A stretch of 64,000 nucleotides of DNA from an uncultured Rothia sp. (lineage in GTDB: Bacteria > Actinomycetota > Actinomycetes > Actinomycetales > Micrococcaceae). Shown here one piece after another: positions 60,002 through 64,000 of the stretch (position 1 is its first letter; every line of letters starts with the position of its first letter). The position numbers were made by a program, and so were the translations under genes. The DNA is taken from NCBI GenBank assembly GCA_946221065.1, contig CAMIIO010000003.1, positions 196,025 through 260,024 on the forward strand, in the 5' to 3' direction. The notes under the pieces are model-generated. The model made no database searches, was not told the origin of the DNA, and saw nothing but the letters and a program-made list of their open reading frames with translations.

Positions 60002-61483
60002 TTAGCTACGCGCCTTGGCAATAGACTCACGAACACGAGCACCCAGCTCGGGGTGAACATTATCCCAGTACTGCATGCCGCGCTCAAGAATACCCTCATC
60101 ACGCACCACACCCAGGTGCCCGGTAATGTTCGAAACCAGACGAGCCTTCTCCTCATCGTTCATCACATCGGCGTAGAGCGTGCGTGCCTGACCGAAATCA
60201 TCGTCTTCCGAGTGAAGCGTGGCTGCTGCGCGAACCAGCTCACCGTCGGACTCCCAACCCGGAGACTCGGTAGTGCGAGCGGCATCCGCCTGCGGACCAC
60301 CCTTGGTGTTGGGCGCGTAGTTAGGAACGGAAGGATCATTGAAAATCGTGCGCATAGAACCATCCGCGGAGTAGTTATTCACCGGAGCGTTCTTGGGGTA
60401 GTTTACCGGCAACTGATTATGGTTCACGCCCACGCGGTAGCGGTGCGCATCCGGGTAGGAGAAAATACGACCCATGAGCATCTTATCCGGTGAAGCCCCA
60501 ATACCGGGAACCATATTTGCCGGGGAGAACGTCGCCTGCTCAATCTCGGCAAAGAAGTTCTGCGGATTACGGTTGAGCGTCATCTTACCCACCTTAATCA
60601 GCGGGTAATCAGCGTGCGGCCACACCTTAGTGATATCAAAGGGATTGAAACGGTAAGTCTTCGCATCCTCATAGGGCATCACCTGCACGTAGAGAGTCCA
60701 GGAGGGGAAATCTCCCTCTTCAATCGCGGTGAAAAGATCCTCACGGTGATAATCCGGATTATCACCGGCAACCTTCGCCGCCTCTTCCTCGGTCAAGAAA
60801 TCATTACCTTGATCGGTCTTGAAATGATACTGAACCCAGAAACGCTCGCCGTCCTCATTAATCCACTGATAAGCGTGAGAACTGAAACCGTCCATAAAAC
60901 GCCAGCTCTTGGGTAAACCACGGTCACCCATCAACCAGGTCACCTGGTGAGCGGACTCGGGGGAGTTCGACCAAAAATCCCACTGCATATCGTGATCGCG
61001 CAAACCGGTCTGCGGATGGCGTTTCTGCGAGTGAATAAAATCTGGGAACTTAATGGTGTCACGGATAAAGAACACGGGGGTATTATTGCCCACCATGTCG
61101 TAGTTACCCTCAGAGGTATAGAACTTAATGGAGAAACCGCGAGGGTCACGCCAGGTATCGGGTGAGCCCTGCTCGCCGGCAACGGTGGAGAAGCGAATCA
61201 GCAACTCGGTCTTCTCTCCGGGCTGGAAAAGTGCGGCCTTGGTGTACTTTGAGATATCCTCGGTGATTTCTAGCTCACCAAAAGCGCCGGAACCTTTAGC
61301 GTGAACCACGCGCTCGGGGACGCGCTCGCGGTTGAAGTGGGCAAGTTTTTCTACGGTGTAGACGTCGTGGAGGACGATGGGGCCGTCGTTGCCCACGGTC
61401 AGGGAGTGTTCGTCGGAGGCAACGGGGGCGCCTGCGGTGGTGGTGGTGAAGCCTTGGGGGGCTTCCATGTGCTTGTCAGTCAT
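60002..61483 (-). CDS. katA: Catalase (small-subunit heme type)
   Basis: Dismutates hydrogen peroxide. The 493 residues show RERVPERVVHAKGSGAFGELEIT (catalytic His61), RDPRGFSIKFYTSEGNYDMVGNNTPV region, FSPANMVPGIGASPDKMLMGR, and heme-ligand Tyr in RIFSYPDAHRYRVG. This is a small-subunit (clade 3-like) catalase without the C-terminal flavodoxin domain. AAAGGA is 6 nt before the ATG. An inverted repeat upstream (61550-61568) is a candidate operator. Confidence 0.96.
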   Translation of the reverse strand: MTDKHMEAPQGFTTTTAGAPVASDEHSLTVGNDGPIVLHDVYTVEKLAHFNRERVPERVVHAKGSGAFGELEITEDISKYTKAALFQPGEKTELLIRFSTVAGEQGSPDTWRDPRGFSIKFYTSEGNYDMVGNNTPVFFIRDTIKFPDFIHSQKRHPQTGLRDHDMQWDFWSNSPESAHQVTWLMGDRGLPKSWRFMDGFSSHAYQWINEDGERFWVQYHFKTDQGNDFLTEEEAAKVAGDNPDYHREDLFTAIEEGDFPSWTLYVQVMPYEDAKTYRFNPFDITKVWPHADYPLIKVGKMTLNRNPQNFFAEIEQATFSPANMVPGIGASPDKMLMGRIFSYPDAHRYRVGVNHNQLPVNYPKNAPVNNYSADGSMRTIFNDPSVPNYAPNTKGGPQADAARTTESPGWESDGELVRAAATLHSEDDDFGQARTLYADVMNDEEKARLVSNITGHLGVVRDEGILERGMQYWDNVHPELGARVRESIAKARS

Positions 61484-61549
61484 TGTTATCCTTTCTGAAA
61501 GGGAGCCAATGCTGGCTATTTCGGTTGTTCTTCTAGCATAGCTTAAGTA

Positions 61550-61568
61550 ATTGTGAATTACTCACAAT
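61550..61568. promoter_or_regulatory. Inverted repeat upstream of katA
   Basis: ATTGTGA-ATTAC-TCACAAT, 7-bp perfect arms with a 5-nt centre, 67 nt before the katA start. This is a position where a peroxide- or metal-sensing regulator would bind. It does not match a consensus I know well. Confidence 0.4.
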
Positions 61569-62529
61569 AAAACCCTTTATGACGGTGAAATTCATCAGAG
61601 CGCTGGTAGTTATATAAGAATCTGATTCTGATGGAGTAGTGGAGTGCACCTATACTTTTCATCAAGTCTCAACCGATGCGCGAGGCTGATACTCTGCAAC
61701 AGCAATTCGCCACACTACTGAACCCTAACCAACTACCTCACCTGTGATAAACCACGCAAATACGCCCTCAATCACGCTCTGAAAATGACGGTGAAACTAC
61801 TGCAGGCTCAACAATACCGAAGAGCCCCTCGCCAATATCCTCTATATCTCTTAACCCACAGTTTTTAGGGCTATCAACCTGGTAGAAAAATCCTTGTTAG
61901 AGATTCTGGAACCGGTGGCAAAATACTTGGAAAGCACTCAACGCTCCTGATTCACTGATGGTCGATGGAACCGCTTATATCAATATAGAATTGGCATTCG
62001 CAAGATAAAACGAACTTCTCCGGTTGTTTATACGGGTTGTCGGGGATCTACTTCGTTTGTTAGGGGCAGATGTTGTGGTGGAGAAGGTATTGATTTTCTT
62101 TTGTAGCTGAGACTCCTTATAAATAAGCCTTTTGGTTCCCAGAGTAGAAATTTCAGAAAAGTATTATCCCAAGCTAATCATAGATATAATGAGGTTTATT
62201 CAAGTTGCGCAAGAACTCGATGGTGGGTTTTCAAACGGTACCTTAGATGTTTTTAGAGGAAACGGATTAAGCTATTATTCCCAGTACATACAAATTAAGA
62301 TTTTTAGATAAAATGGTTTCCGTGCTAGATGCTGTGGTTAGCTGCAGCGGATACAAGAGGGGCTCTTAGATGCAGACCTCCAGGTCATAAAACTCTGTAT
62401 TGCCAATAGATTTTAAGTGAGCTGGTACCAAGATAATTTGATTACTTCAAAAATGGTCTGATATAAAAGATGCATAAAAGAGCTGAATACGGCAGTAGTG
62501 TTAATTGCGAGACTGTTGTTAAAAATGTG
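61569..62529. other. AT-rich stretch with decayed coding fragments
   Basis: About 960 nt with no intact gene. On the plus strand, fragments in different frames separated by stops look protein-like: MREADTLQQQFATLL-type near 61676, a Lys/Arg/Leu-rich piece near 61742-61860, INLVEKSLLEILEPVAKYLE near 61877, and SLMVDGTAYINIELAFAR near 61957. This suggests a gene, perhaps a transposase, broken by several frameshifts and stops. From about 62050 I see nothing. Confidence 0.4.
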
Positions 62530-62570
62530 CTGATAGGTACTAGATTTAATCTGATCCCAGTACCTATCAG
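62530..62570 (-). terminator. Hairpin after the VKOR gene
   Basis: 12-bp perfect arms (CTGATAGGTACT and complement) around 17 nt, with CACATTTTTAAC following on the minus strand. It ends the dsbA-VKOR operon. Confidence 0.7.
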
Positions 62571-62628
62571 ATATACATTCTTTTGTAATGTTTTTTGGGT
62601 ATAAATCAAAAATTTTTATAACAATTTA

Positions 62629-63123
62629 TTACCGAGGAGCGCTTTTGGCTGAAGTGAGAGGTTGCTGAATATTCTTTGATTTTCGATTAAATACTAGTAT
62701 GGTTCCCCATAGAACTAACGTACATGCCCATGTTATTACACAATAAGGGCAAAAGGATCCAATTTTAAAAATGCTTTGGTAAGCAAACCAAAAAACAAAT
62801 CCTGATCCAACACATAAACCTGCTAATAGACCATTCCATAGCCATCGTGCATAACACCCACCTGCAATTCCTCCAATGCCCAGAGCTAGTACTATAGAAA
62901 ATGCGATAAGACCTCCATATGGGTTAGGAAATCCAAACAATTCTGACTGAGGGGAATTCATAACTGTAGCATAATTAACGACTTCATTGACGGCACAAGG
63001 AGGAACATAAAAAGGATTAGTTCGCATCATATGTTCATCATATGCAAGAGCAAAAGAAGCACCTAGTCCTATGGTTCCTGAAATCGTCATTACCCATGAA
63101 ACTAATCGATAGCTTATTTTCAC
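62629..63123 (-). CDS. Vitamin K epoxide reductase-family protein (VKOR), one loop Cys missing
   Basis: A 164-residue membrane protein with four helices that passes electrons from a DsbA-like partner to quinone. It has the CxxC of the redox centre, FCPYC (Cys125, Cys128), and the family loop FYVPPC then VNEVV and TVMNSPQSELFGFPNPYGG. The loop normally carries two Cys, eight apart; here the first (Cys43) is present but the second is Tyr51. ATG overlaps the dsbA-like stop by 4 nt. AT-rich composition sets the pair apart from its neighbours. Confidence 0.88.
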   Translation of the reverse strand: MKISYRLVSWVMTISGTIGLGASFALAYDEHMMRTNPFYVPPCAVNEVVNYATVMNSPQSELFGFPNPYGGLIAFSIVLALGIGGIAGGCYARWLWNGLLAGLCVGSGFVFWFAYQSIFKIGSFCPYCVITWACTLVLWGTILVFNRKSKNIQQPLTSAKSAPR

Positions 63124-63827
63124 AGTTTGTCCTCTACCTGCTGATAAAAATCTTCTACACTTGTTAACGAGAGTTCTTGACCGTTTAAAAGGAAAGTAGG
63201 CGTGCCTTTTAACCCTAGTTCTTGAGCATCTTTATAGTCTTTTTCTACATGTGCTTTGACATCATCAGATGAACGATCCTTATCCCACTGATCTACATCT
63301 AGTCCTGCTTTTTCAGCCAGTTCTTTTAGTGCTTCTTCGGTTGATGCATTCGGTCCTGCCCATTCTTTTTGATGGGTATACAGGAGTTGACTCATCGTCT
63401 CTAGCTTTCCTTGCCGCCCAGCCGCTTCAGCCACATAAGCAGCTTCCTTGGCATGAGCGTGCATGCTAAGAGGAAAATGTCGTATTCCAAACGTGAGTTG
63501 GCCTTTATATTTTTCTCTAAGTTCTTTTGCTGTCTGAAAGGCTGCTGCGCAAGCAGGGCATTCATAGTCAAGGAACTCTATGAGAACAGTCTTTCCAGTG
63601 CCGGCATCAAGAATGCAAGTATCTTCTCGTAGCCATGTTCCATAGTTTAACCCTGAGGGGTGTTTGACAGGTGTGGTTTCAGTGGAATCGGGAAGTTGAT
63701 CATCAGATGTAACAGATTCAGAAGAAGACGATTGATGAGTACACGCTGTGATAGCGAAAAGCGTGAGGGCAGTTAAAGATGTAACACCTAAAGTGCGTCT
63801 GGTAATTTTCGGCGATATAGATTGCAT
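63120..63827 (-). CDS. DsbA-like thioredoxin-fold lipoprotein
   Basis: A 235-residue secreted disulfide oxidoreductase. A twin-Arg-like ITRRTLG and a lipobox ending at Cys29 (FAITAC) indicate export and lipid anchoring. The active site is ECPAC (Cys90, Cys93), with cis-Pro in GTPTF. A further Cys (about 71) stands before the fold. It is translationally coupled to the VKOR gene, so the two form an oxidative folding pair outside the membrane. The 170 nt upstream are AT-rich and hold no gene. Confidence 0.92.
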   Translation of the reverse strand: MQSISPKITRRTLGVTSLTALTLFAITACTHQSSSSESVTSDDQLPDSTETTPVKHPSGLNYGTWLREDTCILDAGTGKTVLIEFLDYECPACAAAFQTAKELREKYKGQLTFGIRHFPLSMHAHAKEAAYVAEAAGRQGKLETMSQLLYTHQKEWAGPNASTEEALKELAEKAGLDVDQWDKDRSSDDVKAHVEKDYKDAQELGLKGTPTFLLNGQELSLTSVEDFYQQVEDKL

Positions 63828-64000
63828 TGTAATATGCTTCCTTCTGGCACAGGTTATTTAAAATGATTTATTATTATGATAATTGGTGATTTGAAATATC
63901 TTAATAGCCGAGCAGTACTTTGTAGAATATAATGCCGACCTTCTGTTGTATAAAAAATTTATTTCTGAAAGTTTTTCACTATTTTAGTAATTTTTGAATT

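Overview
The window is a chromosomal segment of a Gram-positive actinobacterium of moderate GC content. Genus Rothia, R. dentocariosa-like, is my best guess, but it is an inference from gene content and not a database match. The support is actinobacterial hallmarks: a Trp-operon membrane protein and a HGxxPAAW-type protein between trpE and trpC, an ANTAR response regulator of the PdtaR type, a TIGR03085/mycothiol-isomerase-like protein, frequent GTG starts, and several genes that look leaderless. There is no phage, plasmid or CRISPR array. Almost everything is housekeeping metabolism.

Layout. 0-11.3 kb: a truncated alpha/beta hydrolase, ybaK, a ZapE/AFG1 ATPase, two tRNA clusters (Gly-Cys-Val and Gly-Val) flanking a frameshifted lipoprotein gene, a RecB/Cas4-type nuclease, and the run def-fmt-rsmB-(unknown 617-aa membrane protein)-rpe. 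11.3-16 kb: a biotin operon bioA-bioF-cytochrome P450-bioD, with a BioQ-like operator lying on the bioA start. 16-22.7 kb: a TPR protein, an ornithine-cyclodeaminase-like protein, then an FMN riboswitch controlling pnuX-ribD-ribEB-ribA-ribH. In this operon riboflavin synthase is fused to DHBP synthase, and GTP cyclohydrolase II is separate. 22.9-28 kb: a ThrE-type exporter, a Cys/Met PLP enzyme, and a cystine-like ABC importer. 28.2-39 kb: hisE-hisG, hisF, hisI, and trpE-x-x-trpC-trpB-trpA-lgt. 39.3-43.7 kb: an M20 amidohydrolase, a frameshifted AbgT transporter, and two flavin proteins. 44-50.8 kb: pyk, TPP-riboswitch-controlled thiC, tRNA-Leu, pdtaR, a 53-aa membrane protein, a dicarboxylate symporter, and a thioesterase. 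50.9-61.5 kb: polA, a GNAT protein, rpsA, a YigZ/IMPACT protein, coaE, a BCCT transporter, and a catalase. 61.5-64 kb: a 1-kb AT-rich, apparently decayed stretch, then an AT-rich VKOR-DsbA oxidative-folding operon.

How it fits together. The window holds largely self-contained cofactor units (biotin, riboflavin uptake plus synthesis, thiamine) and parts of the amino-acid pathways (His, Trp, S-amino acids). Two dispersed palindromic repeat families, one with two copies and one with three copies of exactly 60 nt, sit at operon ends between 11 and 31 kb. The observations most worth following are the RibE-RibB fusion, the P450 inside the biotin operon with an operator on a probably leaderless start, a VKOR lacking one loop cysteine, the unrecognised 617-aa membrane protein between rsmB and rpe, and two homopolymer frameshifts.
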